This document shows, one piece after another, positions 7,778 to 16,239 of a stretch of DNA of 64,000 bases. The translations under genes were made by a program, and so were the position numbers. The notes below the pieces were generated by a model, which saw only the letters and a program-made list of their open reading frames with translations, had not been told where the DNA came from and made no database searches. Source of the DNA: JANOMH01 sp031422295 (GTDB taxonomy: Bacteria > Pseudomonadota > Alphaproteobacteria > Rhodobacterales > Rhodobacteraceae); assembly GCA_031422295.1 (NCBI GenBank), contig JANOQM010000029.1, forward strand, positions 62,001 through 126,000, written 5' to 3'. The stretch's first letter is position 1. Each line of letters starts with the position of its first letter.

Positions 7778-8464
7778 ATGAAAATCGGCATCCTGCAGAC
7801 GGGCTACGCGGCGGACGCGTTGCGCGTCACGCACGGGGACTACCCTGACTTGTTCGCGAAACTGCTGGACGGTCAAGGGCTTACCTTTAAAACCTACCGC
7901 GTTGTGGATATGGAGTTTCCAGACTCGATTGCCGATTGCGACGGCTGGTTGATCACCGGATCCCGGCATGGCGCATACGAAGATCACGCCTTCATCCCGC
8001 CGCTTGAGGCGTTCATCCGCGATTGCTATGCCGCCGCTGTGCCAATGGTCGGGGTCTGCTTTGGCCATCAGATCATTGCCCAAGCCATGGGTGGCAAAGT
8101 CGAGAAATTTGCCAAAGGCTGGTCGGTCGGGCGCACCGAATATGACTTTGGCGGCGAAACACTGGCGCTGAACGCATGGCATCAGGATCAGGTGACACTT
8201 AAACCCGATAGTGCCGCTGTCTGCGCCAGCAGTGAGTTCTGCGAAAACGCCGCACTAGTCTACGGCGACCGCATGTTCACAGTGCAGGCGCACCCCGAGT
8301 TCAGTCCGGCATTTGTGGCCGACATGGTCGAAAAGCGCGGGCGCGGCATGGTGCCCGACCCCCTGCTGGACCACGCCGCAGACGCCGTCAAAGACCCCAT
8401 AGACAACGCCCGTCTGGCACGCCAGATCGCGGCCTTCTTCAAGCAAAGAGAGCTCGTATCATGA
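7778..8464 (+). CDS. Type 1 glutamine amidotransferase
   Basis: A 228-residue class-I glutamine amidotransferase domain protein of the stand-alone GuaA-type family. The nucleophile elbow is GVCFGHQI with Cys94, and the His/Glu pair is in AHPEF (His172, Glu174). The ATG at 7778 is chosen because the protein then begins with the first beta strand (MKIGILQTGY). In gamma-glutamyl polyamine pathways a related class-I amidotransferase-fold hydrolase (PuuD) releases the gamma-glutamyl group. The adjacent glutamine-synthetase-like ligase, joined by ATGA at 8461-8464, suggests a similar hydrolytic or amide-transfer step here. PuuD itself is a different subfamily, so this is inference. Confidence 0.8.
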   Translation: MKIGILQTGYAADALRVTHGDYPDLFAKLLDGQGLTFKTYRVVDMEFPDSIADCDGWLITGSRHGAYEDHAFIPPLEAFIRDCYAAAVPMVGVCFGHQIIAQAMGGKVEKFAKGWSVGRTEYDFGGETLALNAWHQDQVTLKPDSAAVCASSEFCENAALVYGDRMFTVQAHPEFSPAFVADMVEKRGRGMVPDPLLDHAADAVKDPIDNARLARQIAAFFKQRELVS

Positions 8465-9816
8465 GCAACTGGATCGACCAAATACCCGACGCCGCCAAAT
8501 TGTACCTTGAGAAAAATCGTCTGGACGAGGTGGAATGTATCGTTCCCGACCTGCCCGGCATCAGCCGTGGCAAAGCAGTTCCTGCCTCGAAATGGGAGCG
8601 GCAGAAGTATTTCCACCTGCCCAATTCGATTTTCATGCAGACCATCACCGGCGATTGGGCCGATGCGGCAGGTGAGGAAGGTTTCCTAGAGCCCGACATG
8701 ACCCTGCGCCCCGACCTGTCCACTGCCAGCGCCGCCCCTTGGGCCATCGACGGCACGTTACAGGTGATCCACGACGCCTTTGACCAAAAGGGCAATCCGA
8801 TTGAAACCTCGCCGCGCAACGTGCTGAAACGGGTCTGCGATTTATATCGGGCCGAAGGGTGGACCCCGGTTGTTGCGCCCGAGATGGAGTTTTATCTGGT
8901 CGCCCGGCAGAACGATCCGGCCAAAGCGATTGAACCGATGTTGGGCCGGACTGGCAGGCCCGCTGCCGCGCGGCAGGCCTATTCGATGTCAGCCGTCGAT
9001 GAATACGGTCCGGTGATCGATGATATCTATGAATTCGCCGAGATTCAGGGGATCGAGATTGACGGGATTACGCAGGAAGGCGGCGCTGGCCAGCTTGAGA
9101 TCAACCTGCGCCATGGCGATCCGGTCAAACTGGCCGACGAAGTGTTCTACTTCAAACGCCTGATCCGCGAAGCCGCATTGAAAAACGATTGTTTCGCCAC
9201 CTTTATGGCCAAACCGATCGAAGGCGAACCCGGCAGCGCCATGCATATTCACCATTCGGTGATTGATGACAAAGGCCGCAATATTTTCAACGGCCCGCAG
9301 GGCGGCGAAACCGATGCGTTTTTCCACTTCATCGGAGGTTTGCAGGAACATATGCCTTCGGTCATCGCGGTGATCGCGCCCTATGTGAATAGCTATCGGC
9401 GGTATGTGCGTAACCATTCGGCACCCATTAACCTTGAATGGGGCCGTGATAACCGCACCACCGGCCTGCGCGTGCCAATCAGCGACCCCTCTGCACGGCG
9501 GATCGAAAACCGGCTGGCTGGTATGGATTGCAACCCGTATCTGTGCATCGCCGCCTCGCTCGCTTGTGGTTATCTGGGAATGAAGAACGAAATCTGGGCT
9601 GACAAGCGGTTCCAAGGCGACGCTTATCAGGCCGAAGAAGCCATTCCGCAGGGTCTGTCGGATGCACTCGATCTGTTTGACGAGGCCAAGGAAATGCACC
9701 AGATTCTCGGCCCCGAATTCGCCCGCGTGTATTCGATCGTCAAACGCGCCGAATATAACGAGTTCTTGCAGGTGATTAGCCCGTGGGAACGTGAGCATCT
9801 TTTGCTGAACGTTTAA
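8461..9816 (+). CDS. Glutamine-synthetase-family ligase, probable gamma-glutamyl-amine synthetase
   Basis: A 451-residue GS-fold enzyme. Active-site features are EMEFYL near residue 142, EGGAGQLEINL near residue 206, the ATP/metal loop MHIHHSV near residue 261 and the glutamate-binding arginine block WGRDNRTTGLRVP near residue 327. The N-terminus (VECIVPDLPGISRGK) is that of PuuA-like gamma-glutamylpolyamine synthetases rather than nitrogen-assimilating GlnA. It probably ligates glutamate to an amine using ATP. It sits between an amidotransferase and a methyltransferase/FAD-oxidase pair in an operon downstream of an importer. The amine could be a polyamine, monoamine or amino-acid-derived amine. 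Confidence 0.85.
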   Translation: MSNWIDQIPDAAKLYLEKNRLDEVECIVPDLPGISRGKAVPASKWERQKYFHLPNSIFMQTITGDWADAAGEEGFLEPDMTLRPDLSTASAAPWAIDGTLQVIHDAFDQKGNPIETSPRNVLKRVCDLYRAEGWTPVVAPEMEFYLVARQNDPAKAIEPMLGRTGRPAAARQAYSMSAVDEYGPVIDDIYEFAEIQGIEIDGITQEGGAGQLEINLRHGDPVKLADEVFYFKRLIREAALKNDCFATFMAKPIEGEPGSAMHIHHSVIDDKGRNIFNGPQGGETDAFFHFIGGLQEHMPSVIAVIAPYVNSYRRYVRNHSAPINLEWGRDNRTTGLRVPISDPSARRIENRLAGMDCNPYLCIAASLACGYLGMKNEIWADKRFQGDAYQAEEAIPQGLSDALDLFDEAKEMHQILGPEFARVYSIVKRAEYNEFLQVISPWEREHLLLNV

Positions 9817-9820
9817 AGCG

Positions 9821-10552
9821 ATGGAGTTCGCCCCCGACACCTTTGGTACACTTTATGCCGATGAATATGACGCGCGGCACAATCCCGGCACCACGGATGA
9901 AAGTGTGGCGCTAATTTCGGCGTTGGCGGGCAACGGCCGGATACTGGAGCTTGCGATCGGCACCGGGCGCATGGCCCTGCCCCTCGCCGCACGGGGTCAC
10001 GACATTGCGGGGGTCGAAGGATCACCCGCAATGGTCGCGAAATTACGGGCGAAACCCGGCGGTGCGGGCATTCCAGTGGTCATTGGTGACATGGCGGATG
10101 TGCCGGTCGAGGGGCGCTTCAACCATATTTTTCTGGTGTTCAACACCCTGTTCAACCTGACCACGCAAGCCGCACAAATCCGGCTGTTCGCCAATGTGCG
10201 CGAACATCTTGCCCCCGGCGGCAGTTTTCTGGTTGAAACCTTTGTCCCGGATTTTTCGGGGTTTCACGAAAATCAACGCATGAAGGTCCGCACAATGGAC
10301 ATGCAGTCCCTGCGGTTCGAAGCGGTGTTGCATGATCCGGTGGCCCAAACCCTGACCCATCAGCGGGTCAGGGTTGAAGACGGCGTGGCGGCGCTGTCGC
10401 CATTGGTGCTGCGGTACGCCTATCCCGCAGAATTGGACCTGATAGCGCGGCTCGTCGGGTTGAACCTGACAGACCGCTGGGGTGACTGGCAGCGCGGTCC
10501 CTTTACTGCGACCAGCCGGATGCATGTGTCGGTCTATGGGTTCCCCACATGA
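9821..10552 (+). CDS. Class I SAM-dependent methyltransferase
   Basis: A 243-residue soluble methyltransferase. The SAM-binding motif I is ILELAIGTGRMALPLA near residue 33, followed by the acidic motif II in HDIAGVEGSPAMV and motif IV around FNHIFLVFNTLFNL. It starts four bases after the ligase stop and overlaps the oxidase gene (ATGA, 10549-10552), so it belongs to the same operon. A methyltransferase is not part of the classical Puu pathway. Its target may be the transported amine or an intermediate, but nothing in the sequence identifies it. Confidence 0.82.
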   Translation: MEFAPDTFGTLYADEYDARHNPGTTDESVALISALAGNGRILELAIGTGRMALPLAARGHDIAGVEGSPAMVAKLRAKPGGAGIPVVIGDMADVPVEGRFNHIFLVFNTLFNLTTQAAQIRLFANVREHLAPGGSFLVETFVPDFSGFHENQRMKVRTMDMQSLRFEAVLHDPVAQTLTHQRVRVEDGVAALSPLVLRYAYPAELDLIARLVGLNLTDRWGDWQRGPFTATSRMHVSVYGFPT

Positions 10553-11853
10553 GTGCGCTGTTCCGCAACGATAAACCGGGCGTCATGCCGCCCAGCTGGT
10601 ATGCCGCAACCGCCGACATCCCCCCCCAGCGTCCCACTTTGGGGGGGGATACCCGCTGTGACGTTTGCATCGTCGGCGCGGGCTATACCGGGCTATGGGC
10701 CGCACTGACGCTGGCGCAAAAAGGGCTGAAGGTCGTTGTGCTTGAGGCCCACCGCGCCGGTTTTGGCGCGTCGGGCCGCAATGGCGGGCAAGTTGGGTCG
10801 GGCTATAACAAAAGCCAGCTTTGGCTGGAAAAGCGGCTGGGGCCGATGAAATCCCACGCGCTATGGGACATCGCCGAGGCGGGCAAAAAGCAGCTCCGCG
10901 ACTTTTGCCGCGATCACGCGCCCGAAGCGCGGTATCTGCCGGGCGTGGCGCATGGTGAATATTCGCGGGGCGAGGCGGCAGACGCACAGGCCGATGTCGA
11001 CCATCTGGCGCTGGCCTATGGCTATAAACATATCCGGGTGCTGGACCGCGAGGCGATGCAGGATCTGGTGAAAACCAAACGTTATCAGGGCGGTACGTTG
11101 GATCTGGGGGCCGGGCATCTCCATCCGTTGCGCTATGCGTTGGCGTTGGCCCGCGCGGCAGAGGCGGTTGGTGCCGTCATTTATGAAGGCACTGCGGTCA
11201 CCCGGATCGATAAGGGCCAGCCTGCCGTGGTGCGCACGGCCCAAGGAAATGTGACCGCTGATCACGTGATCCTTGCAGGCAACGGCTACTTGCCCGACCT
11301 GCATCCTGTCGTGTCTGCCCGAGTGATGCCGATCAATTCTTTCATCGCCGCGACCGAACCTTTGGGTGACAGGGCCGCCACCGTGCTGGCCCGCGACATC
11401 GCAGTGGCCGACAGCAAGTTCGTGGTGAATTACTACCGGCTGTCCGAAGATGGCCGGTTTCTGTTCGGGGGTCGGGAAAACTATTCACTGGGCTTTCCCA
11501 AAGATATCGCCCCGGCCCTGCATACCCGCATGGTCAGCCTGTTTCCGCAACTTAAAGACGTCCGTATTGACTATGCCTGGGGTGGATCGCTGGCAGTTAC
11601 CACGCACCGGCTGCCGCATGTCGCACGGATTGCGCCCAATATCATGTCGGGTGCGGGCTATTCCGGGCATGGCGTGGCGCTGTCGGGCATGGCGGGCCGG
11701 GTCATGGCCGAAGCGATTGCCGGTCAGGCCGGGCGGCTGGATATCATGTCTACCCTGCCAGTGCCGGCGTTTCCGGGCGGGGCGGCGTTTCGCACACCAC
11801 TTTTGACGCTTGCGATGACATGGTTTTCGTTGCGGGACCGGCTGGGTATCTAA
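10549..11853 (+). CDS. FAD-dependent oxidoreductase (DAO/OrdL, PuuB-like)
   Basis: A 434-residue flavoenzyme of the D-amino-acid-oxidase fold. The dinucleotide-binding motif is CDVCIVGAGYTGLWAALTLA near residue 38, followed by the aspartate/glutamate helix end VVVLEAHRAGFGASGRNGGQ, which contains the RNGGQ block typical of gamma-glutamylputrescine oxidase and OrdL. The C-terminal FAD block GAGYSGHGVALSG is also present. It likely oxidises an amine or gamma-glutamyl-amine to an aldehyde with release of ammonia and hydrogen peroxide. It is the last gene of the run; the following gene has a 110-base leader with a palindrome. Confidence 0.85.
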   Translation: MSALFRNDKPGVMPPSWYAATADIPPQRPTLGGDTRCDVCIVGAGYTGLWAALTLAQKGLKVVVLEAHRAGFGASGRNGGQVGSGYNKSQLWLEKRLGPMKSHALWDIAEAGKKQLRDFCRDHAPEARYLPGVAHGEYSRGEAADAQADVDHLALAYGYKHIRVLDREAMQDLVKTKRYQGGTLDLGAGHLHPLRYALALARAAEAVGAVIYEGTAVTRIDKGQPAVVRTAQGNVTADHVILAGNGYLPDLHPVVSARVMPINSFIAATEPLGDRAATVLARDIAVADSKFVVNYYRLSEDGRFLFGGRENYSLGFPKDIAPALHTRMVSLFPQLKDVRIDYAWGGSLAVTTHRLPHVARIAPNIMSGAGYSGHGVALSGMAGRVMAEAIAGQAGRLDIMSTLPVPAFPGGAAFRTPLLTLAMTWFSLRDRLGI

Positions 11854-11905
11854 ATCTTGTGGCAGCGTAACCAGACCGCGCCACCCATGGCGGAAATTGT
11901 CATGG

Positions 11906-11921
11906 CTTTGTCATGACAAAG
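11906..11921. promoter_or_regulatory. Perfect 16-bp palindrome upstream of the DegT gene
   Basis: CTTTGTCATGACAAAG reads the same on both strands with no spacer. It sits about 43 bases before the likely start of the aminotransferase gene and 53 bases after the oxidase stop. A perfect palindrome at this position is a good candidate for a dimeric repressor site; no regulator gene is adjacent. Confidence 0.5.
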
Positions 11922-11963
11922 CGTTTATGTTTCCCGAAAGAAGAATTCAGGAAAGCCGAAGCC

Positions 11964-13139
11964 ATGTCGTTAGATGCCCCTGTAACCCCACCCAATGTCT
12001 ATGACGCCGAACCGATCCCGGCAGCGGCAATGGCCGAAGTGGCGCGGATCCTGACCAGCGGAGACCTTTTCCGCTACACGTCAGACAACTCGCCCGTGAC
12101 CCTGCTGGAGCAAGAATTCGCCAACCTGCTCGGGGCGAAATACGCGCTGGCGGTGTCATCCTGTTCGGCCGCATTGTTCCTGTCGCTTAAGTCGCTGAAC
12201 CTGCCGCGTGATGCCCGGGTGATGATCCCGGCCTTTACATTTGCCGCCGTGCCGTCATCCGTGCTGCATGCGGAATGTATCCCGGTTCTATGCGAATGCG
12301 GCGATAATTACCGGATTGACCTGGCTGATTTCGCCGCGAAATTGCCAACCGTTCAAGCGGTGATGATCAGCCACATGCGCGGGCATACGTCCGATATGGA
12401 TGCAATCATGGCGCTATGTGATGCGGCAGGCATTCCGGTGGTCGAAGATGCGGCGCATTCGCTGGGCACCACCTGGGGCGGGCGGAATATCGGGACCATC
12501 GGCAAAATCGGCTGTTTTTCGTTCCAGTCCTACAAGCTGATCAATGCAGGCGAAGGCGGGATCATGGTCAGTGATGATCCTGACCTGATTGCCCGTGCGG
12601 TGATCATGTCGGGCGCGTATGAGCATAACTGGAAAAAGCATGCTGTCCTTCAAGACGCTTTTGCCAAAGTGCAAAACCAGTTGCCGCTGTATAATCTGCG
12701 GATGAACACCCTGTCGGCTGCGATCATCCGGCCCCAACTGCCCGAACTGGCCCGCCGCGTCGCCGATGGGCGGCGCAACCATGATCATGTGGCCGAACGG
12801 CTGAACAAGTCCAATAGCATTTATGTTCCCGATCCTTTGGCAGGCGAAGAACGCGCTCCGGATTCCATCCAGTTCAATCTGAACGGCTTTTGCTCGGACC
12901 GCACTTTGCGGTTCGTTGAAAACGCGGCAGCGCGGGGTGTAAAAGTGCAGGTATTCGGACAGACAAAAGACAATGCACGCGCATTCTGGAACTGGCAATT
13001 TCTGGGGCAGATGCCGGATTTACCGCAAACCCGGTCCATGCTGATGGCCGCCTGCGACGTGCGCCTGCCTGCGCGGCTAACGTTGTCAGAATGCGATTAC
13101 ATCGCCGATACCTTGGTCGAGGCCGCCCGCGCGGCCTGA
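11964..13139 (+). CDS. DegT/DnrJ/EryC1/StrS-family PLP aminotransferase
   Basis: A 391-residue sugar-aminotransferase-type enzyme. The PLP lysine is Lys191 in FSFQSYKLINAGEGG, the cofactor aspartate is in VVEDAAHSLG (Asp162), and SSCSAALFLSL holds the phosphate-binding region. The ATG at 11964 is preferred because AGGAAAG lies about eight bases upstream; a farther ATG at 11913 falls inside the palindrome. The HxRGH-type loop (ISHMRGHTSDM) where sugar enzymes have HLYG suggests a non-standard substrate. Family members transaminate keto-sugars for surface polysaccharides or antibiotics, but no sugar genes are next to it. Confidence 0.8.
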   Translation: MSLDAPVTPPNVYDAEPIPAAAMAEVARILTSGDLFRYTSDNSPVTLLEQEFANLLGAKYALAVSSCSAALFLSLKSLNLPRDARVMIPAFTFAAVPSSVLHAECIPVLCECGDNYRIDLADFAAKLPTVQAVMISHMRGHTSDMDAIMALCDAAGIPVVEDAAHSLGTTWGGRNIGTIGKIGCFSFQSYKLINAGEGGIMVSDDPDLIARAVIMSGAYEHNWKKHAVLQDAFAKVQNQLPLYNLRMNTLSAAIIRPQLPELARRVADGRRNHDHVAERLNKSNSIYVPDPLAGEERAPDSIQFNLNGFCSDRTLRFVENAAARGVKVQVFGQTKDNARAFWNWQFLGQMPDLPQTRSMLMAACDVRLPARLTLSECDYIADTLVEAARAA

Positions 13140-14633
13140 TCACCCCGCATAAACCACCGCCCAGCGCTGCAACAATTCCTGCTGCAACCCTTTGGCCCGT
13201 TGGTTCCAGTCGCGGGCCCCATTGGGCACTTCTTCCTGGGATTGCCGTGCCAAAGTTCTGCTGGACGGGTCTGCGCTAAAGATTGCAAAGGCCATATCTG
13301 CCCCGCCAGGGGTGCGAATATACCCCGCCAACGCACTGACAAAGTTCAGGGTTCCGGTTTTGGCCACAACCATGGCAGGCGGCTCGGGCAAAGCTTCACC
13401 TTGGGAATCTACCAGCACGATATCCTTCATCATCCCGTGTAACTGGCCTGCGGGAACCGCAGCAACAAGAACGCGGACCATTTCGGACGCCGACATATCC
13501 GATGCATCGCCCAGCCCGGAATGGTCAACAAACACCGCCCCAACCCCCATCGTCCGTCGCGCCCACTGGGCCATAGACCGGGCAGATTGAGTCAGGTTCC
13601 GCACGTGAACCCCGCGGGCTGCCGTGGCGGTCAGGCCGATTGCCTCGGCTGTCAGGTTGGTTGAATATTTCAGCATATCGCGGATCAGCACATCCAGTGG
13701 ATCGGACAAAAGACGCACCAGTTCGGCCCCGGCAGGCAGGCTGTCAGCCTCGGTTGCTGCAGGCAGGTCGATGCCTTGGGCGCGCACCATCGACCGGAAC
13801 ACATCGCCTGCATATAGGGCGGGCCTGCGGACCGGCAGCCAGCGCGATCCACCATCGCCCAGCGCTGTGCGGGCCACAGTCCAGTCATCCACCCCATCTG
13901 CATCGGTATAAGTATAAACCGGTAAATCGCGGTCCACGACTGTCATCCGCGCAGTTGTGACCACGGGGCGCAATTTGTCCGTCCGGGCATCCATGGTGAC
14001 AATATAGGTTGCGCTGGACCGGGCCCATTCGAAATAGACCCGGTTAAAGTTCAGGTTCAGCCCGGACACCGCCGGATTATAGCCCAGATGCTCTTGTTGC
14101 TGGCTGTCAATCGATTGGACATAAGGTAGCGCCCCGCCCCAAACCTGAAACGCGCCGCGCACAGACTGGATACCAGCCTGTTTCAACCGCTCGGCCATGG
14201 TCGCAAGATGATCTGTGCTCAGGACTGGATCGCCACCCCCGGCCAAAACCAGATCGCCCTCAAGCACACCGTTAACCACCGGGCCAGTGCCGATCAGCCG
14301 GGTGGAAAAACGATATCCGGGGCCAAGCAGGTCAAGCGCATACAAAGCCGTAACAGCCTTGGCCACGCTGGCGGGGGGAAGGATTGCAGCACCGTTGCTT
14401 TGCTCAAGGATCATCCCGGTCCGGGCATCCGCCACCACACACCCGACAATTCCTCCCAAATTCGCAGCAGCAATCAGGTCAGCCATAGCGGGACGGACTG
14501 ACGGGGCGGGGCGGGCCACCGGGCGCAAGGCAGTCTGCGGTGCATCGGCCATTGCAGCAGGGGTCAGTGCCGCATCAGCCAGTGCCGATGCGGCCCCCAG
14601 CAAAATTGCGCGGCGGCTAAAAAAATCAGTCAT
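13140..14633 (-). CDS. dacB: D-alanyl-D-alanine carboxypeptidase/endopeptidase (PBP4, DacB type)
   Basis: A 497-residue class C penicillin-binding protein. The N-terminus has twin arginines and a hydrophobic stretch (SRRAILLGAASALADAAL), compatible with Tat or Sec export. Catalytic motifs are SVAK (Ser89, Lys92), YSTN and AKTGT, with the PBP4-type insertion between the first two. It trims or cleaves peptidoglycan cross-links in the periplasm. The stop at 13140 directly abuts the stop of the convergent aminotransferase gene. NadD lies upstream on the same strand with a 76-base gap. Confidence 0.9.
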   Translation of the reverse strand: MTDFFSRRAILLGAASALADAALTPAAMADAPQTALRPVARPAPSVRPAMADLIAAANLGGIVGCVVADARTGMILEQSNGAAILPPASVAKAVTALYALDLLGPGYRFSTRLIGTGPVVNGVLEGDLVLAGGGDPVLSTDHLATMAERLKQAGIQSVRGAFQVWGGALPYVQSIDSQQQEHLGYNPAVSGLNLNFNRVYFEWARSSATYIVTMDARTDKLRPVVTTARMTVVDRDLPVYTYTDADGVDDWTVARTALGDGGSRWLPVRRPALYAGDVFRSMVRAQGIDLPAATEADSLPAGAELVRLLSDPLDVLIRDMLKYSTNLTAEAIGLTATAARGVHVRNLTQSARSMAQWARRTMGVGAVFVDHSGLGDASDMSASEMVRVLVAAVPAGQLHGMMKDIVLVDSQGEALPEPPAMVVAKTGTLNFVSALAGYIRTPGGADMAFAIFSADPSSRTLARQSQEEVPNGARDWNQRAKGLQQELLQRWAVVYAG

Positions 14634-14709
14634 GGCAGTGTTCTAGACCGATGAATATGGCGGATTCAATACTCGCACTGGTCACTTTCACGCCAAATAC
14701 GGGGCGCGT

Positions 14710-15315
14710 TCAGCTCCATTCACCCCGCGACCGGATGGCGCTGGACGATTCTTCGCTTAACGGCAGGTTTACAAAGCACCATGCTGGGGCCGCTTGGAGA
14801 CCCAGCAACCGCGCGTTGCGGGCCGGTAATTGCGCCGCGCGAAAAACCCGCGCGGCCTTGGACATGCGCCCGGCCAGTTGTTGCCCGGGACGGGCCAGAA
14901 TGCCCACCGGGACCATATGCATGATGTCTTCCCAATCCTGCCATAGATGGAACTGCGCCAGATTATCGGCCCCCATCAGCCAGACAAACCGCACTTCAGG
15001 CCGGGCTAACTGCAAGGCACGCAAGGTCTGCGCTGTGTACCGGGTGCGCAATCGCACTTCGACATCGGTAATGTCGACCCGCGGATGCCGCATCAGCGCC
15101 TTTGCGGCCTGCATACGGTCGTCCAACGGGGCGGGACCGTGGTCTTTCAGCGGATTGCCCGGACTGACCAACCACCAGACCCTGTCAAGACCGAACCGTT
15201 GCAATGCCGCCGTGGTGATCTGCACGTGCCCCGCATGGGCCGGATCAAACGACCCGCCCAGCAGACCGATGACGGCCCCGGGATGCGCCTGGGGCAGGCT
15301 CAGCGTTCGGGACAC
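14710..15315 (-). CDS. nadD: Nicotinate-nucleotide adenylyltransferase NadD
   Basis: A 201-residue nucleotidyltransferase that adenylates nicotinate mononucleotide in NAD synthesis. The N-terminal motif GLLGGSFDPAHAGHVQ contains the HxGH ATP site, and the C-terminal SSSAIRSRG matches the ISSTxIR signature. The central WLMGADNLAQFHLWQDW block is specific to NadD. NadE, a later enzyme of the same pathway, lies elsewhere in the window (34030). Upstream, 111 bases separate it from the divergent membrane-protein gene at 15427. Confidence 0.93.
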   Translation of the reverse strand: MSRTLSLPQAHPGAVIGLLGGSFDPAHAGHVQITTAALQRFGLDRVWWLVSPGNPLKDHGPAPLDDRMQAAKALMRHPRVDITDVEVRLRTRYTAQTLRALQLARPEVRFVWLMGADNLAQFHLWQDWEDIMHMVPVGILARPGQQLAGRMSKAARVFRAAQLPARNARLLGLQAAPAWCFVNLPLSEESSSAIRSRGEWS

Positions 15316-15426
15316 GGGCCAACCTGTGCGGCGTGCGAAACGATTGATTTTAGCACTGCGGTCTGATACCCTAGAAGTTGTTTTTTACGTGTCTATTCAT
15401 CAACCCATTCAGCGCGAGGCTTGTCA

Positions 15427-16239
15427 ATGACTCCTCTCCAAACTCTCTCCCGGCTACTTCAGGTCGATCCCAAGACCGGCACGTTCATCCTGACCGGCAT
15501 GGCCCTGTTGGCGGCAGCGGCCATGGCGCTCGCGTTCGGGTCCAATATCGACGATGCCATTGTGTTGGCGGTCTATATCATGGTCTTTGCGCTGGCGGTG
15601 ACAGTTCTGACCTTCATCTCGCGGCAGGAAACCATGCGGACAACCCTTAGCTGGATCGCGATTGTCGCCTTTGGCGGCTGGGTGGCGGGGCTATTCGGAT
15701 CGGCGCTGGATATTCCGGACAGCCTGCCGCCGATGCCGTGTTACATCCGTCTGCCCGTAGAACTGCCCGAGGTTTGCGAGGCGCGATTATCGACAACCGA
15801 GCGGATCGGGGGCGAGGCGCAGGTCGGGCCATTGCCGCCGCTGGGCCCGTTTACCGGCCCTGACCGGCTGTGGACAATCGAAAGTCACGTGACGCCGCCG
15901 CCCACAGATCTGACAGTCGTGCTGCAGTTTACCGGCAACGTCACCCGTGCAGAAACGATTGCCCTGACGACGACATTGACCGAAATGGGCTGGGTTATGT
16001 CGGACGGCATTTTGGGCGGCGAACAGGTCCTCAGCGGGCCAACCGAAAACGAAGTGCGGTTTTTTCGGGCCGAAGATAATGCCGCAGCTATCCTGCTGGC
16101 CGAAACGCTGTATGCGCAAAATCCCGGCACCTCCATCGCGGTGCGCGATTTCACCCGGCTTGAAACCTATGCAAAATCTGGTCTGCTAGAGGTTTGGCTG
16201 AATAGCTTGCCCGCCAATATCAGTCAGAAAAGCGCATAA
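15427..16239 (+). CDS. Hypothetical membrane-anchored periplasmic protein
   Basis: A 270-residue protein not recognised. Three hydrophobic segments lie near residues 18-38, 43-63 and 74-94 (for example ILTGMALLAAAAMALAFG), followed by a Pro-rich linker and a soluble region of about 170 residues, probably periplasmic. The soluble part includes ADNAAAILLAETLYAQNPGT and ends in a short polar tail. The start at ATG 15427 leaves nine bases to a possible TTG further up. The 3' end overlaps the convergent TolB-like gene by 20 bases. No enzyme motif is visible. Confidence 0.6.
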   Translation: MTPLQTLSRLLQVDPKTGTFILTGMALLAAAAMALAFGSNIDDAIVLAVYIMVFALAVTVLTFISRQETMRTTLSWIAIVAFGGWVAGLFGSALDIPDSLPPMPCYIRLPVELPEVCEARLSTTERIGGEAQVGPLPPLGPFTGPDRLWTIESHVTPPPTDLTVVLQFTGNVTRAETIALTTTLTEMGWVMSDGILGGEQVLSGPTENEVRFFRAEDNAAAILLAETLYAQNPGTSIAVRDFTRLETYAKSGLLEVWLNSLPANISQKSA

